Counted from the first letter of the stretch, positions 6,967 to 14,195 are shown. The stretch: 14,306 bases of DNA from an uncultured Limosilactobacillus sp. (GCF_934202235.1 NZ_CAKPXS010000043.1:1-14306), one strand, 5' to 3'. Numbers and translations: made by a program. Notes: generated from the sequence alone by a model not told the origin.

Positions 6967-6987
6967 ACAAAAAGTGAGGAAATTCCA

Positions 6988-7443
6988 ATGCCAACGATGA
7001 CAAAAAAACAAACCTTTACTATCGGCCAGGTAGCCAAACAATTTGGTTTAAGTATTCCTACAATCCGTTATTACGATGCCGAAGGACTCATTCCAGGACT
7101 ATCCCGGACCGCCAACGGGAAGCGACTATTTACCCGGGACAACCTGGAAACCATTAATATGATCGGCTGTCTCAAGAAGACGGGGATGTCGATCAAGGAG
7201 ATCAAACAGTTTGTTGAGTGGTGCTGTCAGGGTGACGAAACATTGCCACAACGGCAAGCAATGTTCCACCAGCTACAGCAATCATTATTAGACGAGCTGG
7301 CCACCCTCAAAACGACATTAGAAGTAGTTGATTTCAAGTGTCATTATTATGACATTGCCGTCGAACACCATAGCGAAGAGGTTGCAAAGACCGCCTTAGC
7401 AAACCAGCAGCCCGCGGGTCTCAAAATCAACATCGACGCATGA
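6988..7443 (+). CDS. MerR family transcriptional regulator
   Basis: This protein of 151 aa has the canonical N-terminal winged helix-turn-helix, FTIGQVAKQFGLSIPTIRYYDAEGLIP (about 10-36), and the second wing region SRTANGKRLFTRDNLETI (39-56). Next comes a helical segment, CLKKTGMSIKEIKQFVEWC (61-79), and then a dimerisation coiled coil (about 85-120). The C-terminal stretch FKCHYYDIAVEHH resembles the C-terminus of the COG0789 regulators that respond to electrophiles, aldehydes or redox stress. Two or three cysteines (Cys61, Cys79, Cys80 and one in FKC) could be redox sensors; that is inference. The first ATG at 6988 has GAGGA at 6976-6980, 7 nt upstream. The divergent DUF915 hydrolase gene, with its 19-bp-spaced promoter, is the most likely target. 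The inducer is unknown. Confidence 0.92.
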   Translation: MPTMTKKQTFTIGQVAKQFGLSIPTIRYYDAEGLIPGLSRTANGKRLFTRDNLETINMIGCLKKTGMSIKEIKQFVEWCCQGDETLPQRQAMFHQLQQSLLDELATLKTTLEVVDFKCHYYDIAVEHHSEEVAKTALANQQPAGLKINIDA

Positions 7444-7467
7444 TCAACCCTGCCCGATCATTAACCA

Positions 7468-7507
7468 AAGTCCCCAGAAGACGACGTCTTCTGGGGACTT
7501 GATTATT
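7468..7507. terminator. 15-bp hairpin between converging genes
   Basis: A perfect 15-bp stem (7468-7482 with 7486-7500, loop GAC) separates merR from the serine hydrolase gene. The T-tracts are weak on both sides (plus: GATTATTTT; minus: CTTTGGTTAA), so it is a bidirectional terminator on the strength of its stem and position. Confidence 0.75.
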
Positions 7508-8528
7508 TTGACAATTCTTTTTCGCGAAGGTAAGTTGCCATTAACTTTCCTCGTCGGCGGATAAATTCCTCGTTATCTGCCCGTGGATGTACCCGGTTAG
7601 TAAGGAGGACCAGCCCCTGATCTTTTTGGCGGTCCAAAATAATCAGGGTCCCCGTGTATCCGGTATGACAAATCACTGGATGATGATCCACCGCCCGACT
7701 ATGGTGTAATTTCCACCCCAAAGACCGCAAATGTTCACCACTCAATCGGGTTTGGTCAACGAACAGCTGGTCAACGGTGTCGCTAGTGAAGAGGCCATTA
7801 AGGTTCGTCTCAATTAACGCCCGCCCAAAACGAGTCAGGTCCTTGGCGGTCGAAAACATTCCTGCTGATCCGCAGTGTGCACCGAGGACAAAGCCCTTCG
7901 GATCATGTGTCTCGCCACGGATGAGCCCGCGTTGACTAGTGATGGCTGTTGCGACCGCCCGCGCTTTATCTGGAAGAAAAGTAGTCTCCGTCATTTTTAA
8001 CGGGGACAGTACCCGTTGTTCAATCAACCGGTGCACAGGCTGGTGCAGTAGGCGCTCCGCTATCCAGCCGAGATAAATAAAATTGATGTCAGCATAGTGA
8101 ATCTTTTTATTTACACTGGGTCCGACCTGTTGAGTGTCCAGTAAGGCGGCAGTTAACTGCTTCGCCGATAATTCTTCACGGTGCGGAATCCACCCGCCAA
8201 TGTCGGACGTGTGGGTGAAAAGGGTCCGAATGGTGGCTGACGAGCTCCCCAGTTCCGGCAAGAATGCACTCACCGGCTGGTCAAGTTCGTAAGCCCCCTC
8301 CTGCCAGAGCTGGAGCATTAGTGGCACCGTTCCCACCACCTTAGTTAATGAGGCGAGATCGAACTGCATCTCTGCCGTGAGTTTGACTGGTTGTGGCTGT
8401 TGCTGTGCCAGCCCGCGGACCGCCTGCCACTGCTGTTGGTGGTCAAACAAGACCCAGCTCATGCCGGGTACTACCTGGTCGGTGACTAAGTCGTTGAGTA
8501 ACTTGATCGTTTTTTGGTATTTTGCCAT
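7503..8528 (-). CDS. beta-lactamase-fold serine hydrolase (PF00144)
   Basis: This protein of 341 aa belongs to the class C beta-lactamase/D,D-peptidase/esterase superfamily. It has the catalytic SLTK (Ser60, Lys63), a Tyr motif HYADINF with Tyr145 and Asp147 (YxD where class C beta-lactamases have YxN; esterase members often have Asp here), the GSAGMFSTAKDLTRF block (220-234) and the third motif CHTGYTG (His288-Gly290) in place of KTG. No signal peptide is visible, so it is probably cytoplasmic and unlikely to be a penicillin resistance enzyme. It sits 58 nt after the ABC exporter genes on the same strand, with no good terminator between, and is probably co-transcribed. The ribosome site GGGGGA (complement of 8535-8540) has a 6-nt spacer. 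Its substrate is unknown; peptidase or esterase are the likely roles. Confidence 0.87.
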   Translation of the reverse strand: MAKYQKTIKLLNDLVTDQVVPGMSWVLFDHQQQWQAVRGLAQQQPQPVKLTAEMQFDLASLTKVVGTVPLMLQLWQEGAYELDQPVSAFLPELGSSSATIRTLFTHTSDIGGWIPHREELSAKQLTAALLDTQQVGPSVNKKIHYADINFIYLGWIAERLLHQPVHRLIEQRVLSPLKMTETTFLPDKARAVATAITSQRGLIRGETHDPKGFVLGAHCGSAGMFSTAKDLTRFGRALIETNLNGLFTSDTVDQLFVDQTRLSGEHLRSLGWKLHHSRAVDHHPVICHTGYTGTLIILDRQKDQGLVLLTNRVHPRADNEEFIRRRGKLMATYLREKELSK

Positions 8529-8586
8529 CCTGATTCCCCCGCTAAGTTAATTATCAAACAAAAGGGTCCTTTCAACGACGCTTTCA

Positions 8587-10413
8587 CTACAGGGCGTTAC
8601 CAGTGAATTGGCTATTGTAGAGGTCAGCGTAAAAGCCCTGTTTAGCCATTAGACTCTCGTGATTACCAGTTTCAATGATATCACCATGGTTCATGACGAT
8701 AATCCGCTCCGCGTTACGGATAGTGGAAAGACGGTGAGCCACCACAAAACTAGTACGGTGATGCTGCAGTTGATCCATTGCCCGCTGAATTAGCGACTCG
8801 GTGCGGGTATCAACGGAGCTGGTGGCCTCATCAAGAATTAGGATCTCCGGATCAGCCAAAAAGGCCCGCGCGATCGTCAACAGTTGCCGCTGCCCCTGTG
8901 AAATATTAGAAGCTGCTTCGTCCAGTTTAGTCTCAAACCCATCCGGCAGTTCCTGGATAAAATCGTAGGCGTAAGCCATTTTGGCAGCTGCGTATACCTC
9001 TTCAGCCGTCGCATCATTACGACTATACTTGATGTTCTCAAAAATTGTTCCGCTAAAAAGCCAGGTCTCCTGAAGAACCATCGCAATGTGCGACCGCAAA
9101 TCGCGACGGCTCATATTGCGTGTGTCCTGACCATCCAGGTAGATGTGACCACCGTCGATGTCATAAAAACGCTCCAGTAAGTTAATAATTGTCGACTTTC
9201 CCGCTCCGGTTGGCCCAACAATTGCGACCATGTGGTTAGCGGGAGCTTTCAAACTAAAGTCTTTGACAAGTGGTTCCTGACCGTAAGAAAACCGAACGTG
9301 GTCAAACTCAATCTTCGGTTGTGGGTGCTCTTCGTTGAACGGAAAATTAGTTTGCTCAGTCGTCATTTCTGGTTCATCCAGCACCTCAAAAATTCGCTCA
9401 GCTGAAGCAATCGTTTGCTGCATTGTACTGCTCAAGTTCGCAACCTGAGTAATGGGTTGGGAGAACTGGTTAACGTATTGCAAGAAGGCCTGAATATTAC
9501 CGATGGTGATTTGACCGTGGATCATCCGAATGGCCCCAATAACTGCCACCATCAAGTAACCGAGACTGCGGACAAAGTTCATTAGTGGCCAGATGAGGAT
9601 GGAGAAGAACTGCGCTTTCCAAGCTGCTTGGTAGTAGCGGTGATTAAGCCGGCGAAAACGTTGTTCCTCATCTTCTTCGTGGTTAAAGGTCCGGACAATC
9701 GTGTGGCCGGCATAGGTTTCCTCAACTTGTGCATTGATGCCACCCAGCACAGCTTGTTGCCGAGTAAAAAGTCGCTGCGCTGTCGGGGCGACAAAGGCGA
9801 CGATGAACAAACTGAGCGGGACCGTAATCAGTGCAACCAGGGTTAGTTGCCAGCTAATTGAAAACATTAATGCCAGCACCCCGACAAAGGTCACGGCTGA
9901 CGTCAGCAGCTCAATTAGACTTGACTGTAGCGTCCCGGCAATGTTGTCCATGTCGTTGACCATCCGGCTCATCAAATCACCGTTCTGATGAGTGTCGTAA
10001 AAGCGGACTGGTACCCGCGCCATCTTGGCTTTCAAATCCTGTCGCAGCTTGAATACCACCCGTTGGGAAATCCAAGTCATAATGACCTGTTCCACCAAAC
10101 TGAGCAGTCCCGAAGCACTATAGAGGAGCACCACAATGATCGCGATCCGGCCAATCCGGTGGAAATCAATTGGTAGCCGGTGAACTGTCTGGCCTGCTTG
10201 CATCATGTGGTAACCCTTCATAATGCCGTTATAAATCGTTGTGGTCGCATCCCCGAGAACCTTCGGCGCAACAATGGATAAGAGGACCGACGCAATCGCC
10301 AAGACAATGGAGAGCAACACCCCGCCCCACCACGGTTTCAAGTACATTAGCAGTCGCTTCGTGGACGGCCAGAAGTGCTGGGCTTTTTTCGTCTCATGCT
10401 TCACGACCGTCAT
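8587..10413 (-). CDS. ABC exporter subunit with the canonical catalytic site (LmrD/TM288-like)
   Basis: This half-transporter of 608 aa has six transmembrane helices in its N-terminal domain (about 28-310) and a C-terminal nucleotide-binding domain. Walker A is GPTGAGKST (400-408), the Q-loop Gln is 448, the signature is ISQGQRQ (504-510), Walker B is ILILDE with catalytic Glu529, and the H-loop is VVAHRLST (His560). The signature reads SQGQ rather than SGGQ, as in the TM288-type half of heterodimeric exporters. Paired with the upstream gene, it should form one transporter with one full and one degenerate ATP site. Family members export drugs, dyes and lipids or act as peptide exporters; the substrate here cannot be assigned. 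The start ATG at 10411-10413 overlaps the upstream gene by 20 nt, which implies translational coupling. Confidence 0.92.
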   Translation of the reverse strand: MTVVKHETKKAQHFWPSTKRLLMYLKPWWGGVLLSIVLAIASVLLSIVAPKVLGDATTTIYNGIMKGYHMMQAGQTVHRLPIDFHRIGRIAIIVVLLYSASGLLSLVEQVIMTWISQRVVFKLRQDLKAKMARVPVRFYDTHQNGDLMSRMVNDMDNIAGTLQSSLIELLTSAVTFVGVLALMFSISWQLTLVALITVPLSLFIVAFVAPTAQRLFTRQQAVLGGINAQVEETYAGHTIVRTFNHEEDEEQRFRRLNHRYYQAAWKAQFFSILIWPLMNFVRSLGYLMVAVIGAIRMIHGQITIGNIQAFLQYVNQFSQPITQVANLSSTMQQTIASAERIFEVLDEPEMTTEQTNFPFNEEHPQPKIEFDHVRFSYGQEPLVKDFSLKAPANHMVAIVGPTGAGKSTIINLLERFYDIDGGHIYLDGQDTRNMSRRDLRSHIAMVLQETWLFSGTIFENIKYSRNDATAEEVYAAAKMAYAYDFIQELPDGFETKLDEAASNISQGQRQLLTIARAFLADPEILILDEATSSVDTRTESLIQRAMDQLQHHRTSFVVAHRLSTIRNAERIIVMNHGDIIETGNHESLMAKQGFYADLYNSQFTGNAL

Positions 10414-12139
10414 CCCCTTCCTGCAACTGTGAGTTAATAATTTCTTGATAAACCGGGTTATGCGCGGCCAACTCTTCGTGGGTCCCCTGGCCCACTACCT
10501 GGCCATCATCAAGCACTAAGATGAGGTCTGCGTCCGCGACGGTTGAAATCCGTTGCGCGACAATCACCGTCACTGCTTGAGAAACCAGCTCGTCCTCTTT
10601 GAGTGCCAACCGGAGTTGTGCGTCAGTTTTGAAGTCTAACGCGGAAAATGAGTCGTCAAACACATACACCGCTGCTGGTTTAATGATTGTCCGGGCAATC
10701 GCCAACCGCTGACGTTGCCCACCAGAAAAGTTGCCCCCGTCTTGTTCAACTTTGATATCAAGTCCGCCCTGCTCCTTAACAAAGTCAGCCGCCTTCGCCA
10801 CTTCCAGCGCACGCCACATTTGTTCATCTGAAGCGGCCGGGTTACCAAAAGCTAAGTTGCTCCGGACCGTCCCGCTAAACAGCACTGCTTTTTGCTGGGT
10901 AATCGAGATCAGACTGTGGAGGTCATGCTGGCTCATTTTTGCAATATCCTGGCCGTTGACCAGAATTTGGCCACGCTCAATGTCAAACAAGCGCGGAATC
11001 AGGTTCACCAAGGTTGACTTACCAGAACCAGTCCCGCCGATAATTGCCAGCGTCTGACCAGCTGTGACCTTAAAATTCAGGTCGCGCAAGGCTAAGTGCT
11101 GGGCACCGTCGTAACGAAAGTCAACATCCTTAAACTGCAGCGATGTTGGTTGATCCTTTTTCAAGGGTTCCAGCTGGCCAACTGGCAAGTCACTGACGCT
11201 GATTGGTTGGTCCAAGACGGCATTCACCCGCTTGGCCGAAACCTGGGCCCGGGGAATAAAGAAGAAGATGAAACTGAGCATCATGAAGCTCATCAGAATC
11301 TGGTTAGCGTAGGTCATAAAAGTAATTAGATTACCAACCTGCATCGAACGACCGGCAATCAGCCGACCACCGTACCAAATAATCCCCACATTAGTCATGC
11401 TCAATACCAGCGTCATAATCGGAAACATGAAGGACATCAAAGAAAAGGCCCGAAAGCCGACCCGAGTGTAATCTTCGTTCACCTTGCGGAAACGGTCTTG
11501 CTCCCGCTGGTCCTGGTTAAAGGCCCGAATTACCCGGACACCCGTTAACCCTTCCCGGAAAACCCGGTTAATATTATCAACTTTTCGTTGCATCACCCGA
11601 AAATATGGCATCGCCAAGTACATCACCACGATGACAGCGACAACAAGGACCGGTAGGCTGATTGCGAGAACCCGGGTTAACCGTGGTTCGCGGCTGTAGG
11701 CCATCACGCAAGCCCCCACCAACATGATCGGTGATTGCAGCATCATCCGCATCATCTGTAACATCACGTTTTGAATTTGCACAATGTCGTTAGTACTACG
11801 GGTAATTAATGAGGAACTGCTGAAGCGAACCATTTCGTTGGTTGAGAAATGCAGGACTCGTTGATAAATTGCGTTGCGGATCCTTTCGCCGACCTTCATC
11901 CCCTGGGTTGAGGCGAAAAAGACATTTCCCATCGCGGCGAGGAGTCCTAAGAATGCCACCAGTAGCATGACACCGCCAATCTGCCAGACGTAGTGCAGGT
12001 CCTTTTGCATGATTCCCTTATCAATCAAGTTGGCCGTCACTGTGGGCAAGTAAAGGTCGCAAGCCACCTGCACTCCCATTAGCAAGAGGGCTGCTAAAGC
12101 TGCCCACCAGTTTAAAAACCGTCTCGCAATTTTGATCAT
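10394..12139 (-). CDS. ABC exporter subunit with a degenerate ATP site (LmrC/TM287-like)
   Basis: This half-transporter of 581 aa is the first gene of the ABC operon. It has a six-helix membrane domain (about 10-300), then Walker A GGTGSGKST (369-377, numbered from a TTG start one codon upstream), signature NFSGGQRQRL (471-480), and Walker B VYVFDD in which Asp497 replaces the catalytic Glu. The H-loop is VAQRIST, with Gln530 in place of His. These two substitutions mark the degenerate half of heterodimeric exporters such as TM287/288, BmrCD, LmrCD and EfrAB, so the protein is normal for its type and not broken. The signature here serves the active composite site formed with the partner's Walker A/B. 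The TTG at 12142 is open, but the ATG at 12137-12139 fits better with the AAAGGGG site (complement of 12149-12155, 9-nt spacer). A palindromic leader precedes it. Confidence 0.92.
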   Translation of the reverse strand: MIKIARRFLNWWAALAALLLMGVQVACDLYLPTVTANLIDKGIMQKDLHYVWQIGGVMLLVAFLGLLAAMGNVFFASTQGMKVGERIRNAIYQRVLHFSTNEMVRFSSSSLITRSTNDIVQIQNVMLQMMRMMLQSPIMLVGACVMAYSREPRLTRVLAISLPVLVVAVIVVMYLAMPYFRVMQRKVDNINRVFREGLTGVRVIRAFNQDQREQDRFRKVNEDYTRVGFRAFSLMSFMFPIMTLVLSMTNVGIIWYGGRLIAGRSMQVGNLITFMTYANQILMSFMMLSFIFFFIPRAQVSAKRVNAVLDQPISVSDLPVGQLEPLKKDQPTSLQFKDVDFRYDGAQHLALRDLNFKVTAGQTLAIIGGTGSGKSTLVNLIPRLFDIERGQILVNGQDIAKMSQHDLHSLISITQQKAVLFSGTVRSNLAFGNPAASDEQMWRALEVAKAADFVKEQGGLDIKVEQDGGNFSGGQRQRLAIARTIIKPAAVYVFDDSFSALDFKTDAQLRLALKEDELVSQAVTVIVAQRISTVADADLILVLDDGQVVGQGTHEELAAHNPVYQEIINSQLQEGDDGREA

Positions 12140-12161
12140 CAACTGGTTCCCCTTTCAAGAC

Positions 12162-12184
12162 AAAAACCGTCAGCCAGCTGACGG
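12162..12184 (-). promoter_or_regulatory. palindrome / terminator-like hairpin in the ABC operon leader
   Basis: CCGTCAGC-CA-GCTGACGG (12167-12184) is a perfect 8+2+8 palindrome. On the minus strand it is followed directly by TTTTT (complement of 12162-12166), like an intrinsic terminator. It lies between the predicted transcription start (near 12191) and the ribosome site of the ABC operon. It could be a transcription attenuator or the operator of an unknown repressor. Confidence 0.6.
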
Positions 12185-12197
12185 CACAATTGAAATT

Positions 12198-12226
12198 ATT
12201 ATACAGACTTCAAAAAAGGCGGTAAA
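12198..12226 (-). promoter_or_regulatory. sigma-70 promoter of the ABC exporter operon
   Basis: On the minus strand TTTACC (complement of 12221-12226, 4/6 to consensus) and a perfect TATAAT (complement of 12198-12203) are exactly 17 nt apart. Transcription would start near 12191, just ahead of the palindrome. It lies downstream of the lipoprotein terminator, so the operon is independent. Confidence 0.72.
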
Positions 12227-12243
12227 GAAAAATGCTATTGAAA

Positions 12244-12277
12244 GCAAAGAAAAAAGCTGCCAGTTTCCTGACAGCTT
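12244..12277 (-). terminator. intrinsic terminator after the lipoprotein gene
   Basis: On the minus strand AAGCTGTCAG (12268-12277) pairs with CTGGCAGCTT (12254-12263), a 10-bp stem with one G-U, around a GAAA (GNRA) tetraloop. It is followed by TTTTCTTTGC and belongs to the lipoprotein gene. Confidence 0.88.
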
Positions 12278-12278
12278 T

Positions 12279-12318
12279 GGTGGTTCACAATTCCGGGGGC
12301 ACGAAAGGGTGAACCACC
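12279..12318. repeat. 10-bp inverted repeat upstream of the terminator
   Basis: GGTGGTTCAC (12279-12288) and GTGAACCACC (12309-12318) are perfect inverted copies separated by 20 nt. The repeat lies between the lipoprotein stop codon (12329) and the terminator stem, so the transcript would end in two tandem hairpins. It has no T-run of its own. It may protect the 3' end of the mRNA or be the remnant of a small repeat element; the role is open. Confidence 0.7.
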
Positions 12319-12328
12319 GAAATATCGC

Positions 12329-12829
12329 CTAGTTGTGTTGAACTTGAACGCCCTGTGGCAACTGACCAGACCAGTCACTATAGTGGATAGTAGAACTCCC
12401 GTTAGTAGTCTGGCAATCCATCCCGTCACTGTCAACGTGGTGGGTAACACCATTTTCGGTCCAAACAGCGACGTCGCCGAGACCTAGTTGAACGTGTTGT
12501 TCACTGTGCGATGCAACAGTTGCTTGCTGGTGGTTGCTGTTGTTAGCAACGGCCTGGCTCGTGCTGCCCTGGCTGCTGTTCTGTGTGGCAGCCTGGTTAG
12601 TGTTGCTCTGCTGCGTGGTCGTCTTTTGGCTAGTTGCTTGGTTCTGTGTTGACGAAACACTAGCTGATGATTCGTGATGGCTTGACTTGTGTGAACTGCT
12701 CTTCGCTACCCGTGAAGAACGCACGTGTGATTCATTCGTTGCCGGTGCACTGGATGACTTGGCGCAACCTGTCAACCCTAAAGCTGCCATCAGCATTACC
12801 GTTCCTGCTAAAACCTTCCGTTGCATCAT
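12329..12829 (-). CDS. S/T/Q/N-rich lipoprotein of unknown function
   Basis: This protein of 166 aa has a lipoprotein signal: basic MMQRK, hydrophobic VLAGTVMLMAALG, and lipobox LTGC with Cys22 as the lipidated residue. Residues 23-110 are a low-complexity spacer rich in Ser, Thr, Gln, Asn and His, like a cell-wall-spanning linker. A compact C-terminal domain of about 55 residues (QLGLGDVAVWTENGVTHHVD followed by SDWSGQLP) is rich in acidic, aromatic and His residues. I do not recognise the domain as a named family. The protein should be anchored to the outer face of the membrane, with the small domain held in or beyond the wall. The ATG at 12829 lies 8 nt from a weak GGGGG site (complement of 12838-12842). 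It is a single-gene unit, with promoter and terminator visible, and divergent from the DMT transporter. Confidence 0.85.
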   Translation of the reverse strand: MMQRKVLAGTVMLMAALGLTGCAKSSSAPATNESHVRSSRVAKSSSHKSSHHESSASVSSTQNQATSQKTTTQQSNTNQAATQNSSQGSTSQAVANNSNHQQATVASHSEQHVQLGLGDVAVWTENGVTHHVDSDGMDCQTTNGSSTIHYSDWSGQLPQGVQVQHN

Positions 12830-12882
12830 TTTAAAAGCCCCCGCTTCATTTAGATTCTTTTCTGATTGCCTTTGATGGTTCT

Positions 12883-12888
12883 ATTGTA
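12883..12888 (-). promoter_or_regulatory. -10 box of the lipoprotein promoter
   Basis: TACAAT on the minus strand (complement of 12883-12888), preceded 18 nt upstream by GTTACA (complement of 12907-12912, 4/6 to the -35 consensus). Transcription would start near 12876, about 47 nt before the start codon. Confidence 0.5.
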
Positions 12889-12913
12889 ACTGATTTGAAA
12901 CATAAATGTAACA
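12886..12913 (-). promoter_or_regulatory. three 11-bp-phased hexamers, possible response-regulator site
   Basis: On the minus strand TGTTAC (complement of 12908-12913), TGTTTC (12897-12902) and AGTTAC (12886-12891) are spaced 11 bp start to start, covering the -35 to -10 region of the lipoprotein promoter. The first two fit the WalR consensus TGTWAH-N5-TGTWAH at 11 of 12 positions. This pattern is typical of OmpR-family regulators (WalR, PhoP). Confidence 0.4.
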
Positions 12914-13126
12914 GTTTTAAGGAAATTGTTAGGAACTTTTTTGTCTTTTTGTTCCCAGGCCATCCACAAACGCCGTGATGTCGCCCATTAGCTGTCAAGT
13001 GGTTGATCGTTTTGCTTTTGTAAATTAACTGCAATCTTCCTTTTTACCGGGTCATAATCCGTCAAACGATTGTGATTGAAACTTTTCCTCCTTTATTTGC
13101 TAGTAATTCATTGGCAAAGCGGGCAT
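12914..13126. other. intergenic stretch without a recognisable gene
   Basis: The gap between the lipoprotein and the DMT gene spans about 355 nt (12830-13184). Its edges hold the two divergent promoters; the middle part is A/T-rich with no hairpin, repeat or RNA gene that I can support. A minus-strand reading frame at 12846-13034 opens only with TTG and gives a low-quality basic peptide; I do not call it. Confidence 0.5.
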
Positions 13127-13156
13127 TTTACGATAATCTAATCTGCGTAATATATT
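13127..13156 (+). promoter_or_regulatory. promoter of the DMT transporter gene
   Basis: TTTACG (13127-13132) and TATATT (13151-13156, 5/6 to consensus) lie 18 nt apart, with the start of transcription near 13163 and the AAAGGAA ribosome site at 13169-13175 just downstream. Confidence 0.5.
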
Positions 13157-13184
13157 TTTTCGTCATAGAAAGGAACCACTGACA

Positions 13185-14108
13185 ATGAATCAGCCAAATT
13201 CAGGTCATGTCATGAAGGGGATCGGCTACGCTGCCCTCGCGTCAACGATGTGGGGGATCTCCGGAACCGTTCTCCAGCTAATCTCACAGAACCTTGCCAT
13301 TCCTGCCACATGGATGTTATCAGTCCGGACGTTGGTAACGGGCATTATCCTCCTATCGTTGAGTGCCTTGCGATATGGGAAGACAATTTTCAACGTCTTT
13401 AAACGGCGGGACACCCTCATTTCCGTTGTCACTTACGCAGTCTTTGGGTTGATGGCCAACCTGCTGACCTTTTATTACGCAATTCAACTGGGTAATGCGT
13501 CAGCAGCCACCATCCTCCAGTATCTCTCGCCGCTCTTTATCGTCCTCGGGAGTGTCATCCTCACTCACCACCGACCATTTCGTTCTGACGTCATTTCATT
13601 CGTCCTGGCTCTTGTCGGGGTGATCATGTGCATCACTCGTGGCAATATCACTGAACTATCGATCCCCTTTGACTCCCTCCTCTGGGGAATCGGGTCCGGA
13701 ATTACGGCTGCGCTTTACGTTGTCCTTCCCAAACGCGCCGTCGTCCATAACCCACCCATCATTGTCCTCGGCTGGGCATCCATGATTGCTGGTATCCTCT
13801 TTAACATAATTCGGCCATTCTGGGTCGGAACACCACACATTTCCACTACTCTGGTCGCCTCGGTGGGAACCGTCGTCTTATTCGGGACCATCCTACCGTT
13901 CATCCTCTTGATGCACGCTACCAGATTTGCCCCCTCTGACGTGGTTAGTATTATGGACGCTCTCCAGCCGATTGTAACTTCAGTTCTTAGTGTTATCTTC
14001 TTCCACCTCAAAATGAACTGGGTTGAAATTCTTGGCATCGTTTTAGTAATTGTTGCCATTTACATTCTGCAACAGGGGCGGCGCATCCTGCGCGAACAAT
14101 CAGAATGA
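13185..14108 (+). CDS. EamA-type drug/metabolite transporter (DMT superfamily)
   Basis: This integral membrane protein of 307 aa has ten predicted transmembrane segments (about 12-30, 42-60, 78-98, 104-126, 134-150, 163-181, 190-209, 223-243, 252-273 and 280-296). They form two tandem EamA repeats. The first carries the family pattern NASAATILQYLSPLFIVLGS (104-123), the second PSDVVSIMDALQPIVTSVLS (250-269); both end in a helix with a Gly-rich LxGxxLV-type motif. The family exports or imports amino acids, nucleosides and other small metabolites; the substrate cannot be predicted. The short basic tail (QQGRRILREQSE) is cytoplasmic. AAAGGAA at 13169-13175 with a 9-nt spacer supports the ATG at 13185 over the internal ATG at 13212. 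It is a single-gene unit, divergent from the lipoprotein gene. Confidence 0.92.
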   Translation: MNQPNSGHVMKGIGYAALASTMWGISGTVLQLISQNLAIPATWMLSVRTLVTGIILLSLSALRYGKTIFNVFKRRDTLISVVTYAVFGLMANLLTFYYAIQLGNASAATILQYLSPLFIVLGSVILTHHRPFRSDVISFVLALVGVIMCITRGNITELSIPFDSLLWGIGSGITAALYVVLPKRAVVHNPPIIVLGWASMIAGILFNIIRPFWVGTPHISTTLVASVGTVVLFGTILPFILLMHATRFAPSDVVSIMDALQPIVTSVLSVIFFHLKMNWVEILGIVLVIVAIYILQQGRRILREQSE

Positions 14109-14145
14109 CCTCCTACAAAGTTAAAACAGCTTGAACAAATAACAA

Positions 14146-14195
14146 TGGTCCCCGGCAACTGGTTTTCTAGTGTGCCGAGGACCACTTTCTTTATT
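14146..14195 (+). terminator. intrinsic terminator after the DMT gene
   Basis: TGGTCCCCGGCA (14146-14157) pairs with TGCCGAGGACCA (14173-14184) with a single C-A mismatch; the stem may extend by ACT/AGT with one bulge. CTTTCTTTATT follows. It begins about 38 nt after the stop codon. Confidence 0.8.

Noticed and set aside
7503..8528. Serine hydrolase as a beta-lactam resistance enzyme
   Set aside because: It has no signal peptide, YxD instead of YxN and HTG instead of KTG, which points to an intracellular esterase or peptidase.
10637..12142. Degenerate Walker B and H-loop as signs of a pseudogene
   Set aside because: Asp for Glu and Gln for His are the normal signature of the degenerate half of heterodimeric exporters; the frame is intact.
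12846..13034. Small basic peptide on the minus strand, as a toxin or regulator
   Set aside because: It begins at a TTG only 3 nt from its best SD, has no family resemblance, and covers the phased promoter region of the lipoprotein gene.
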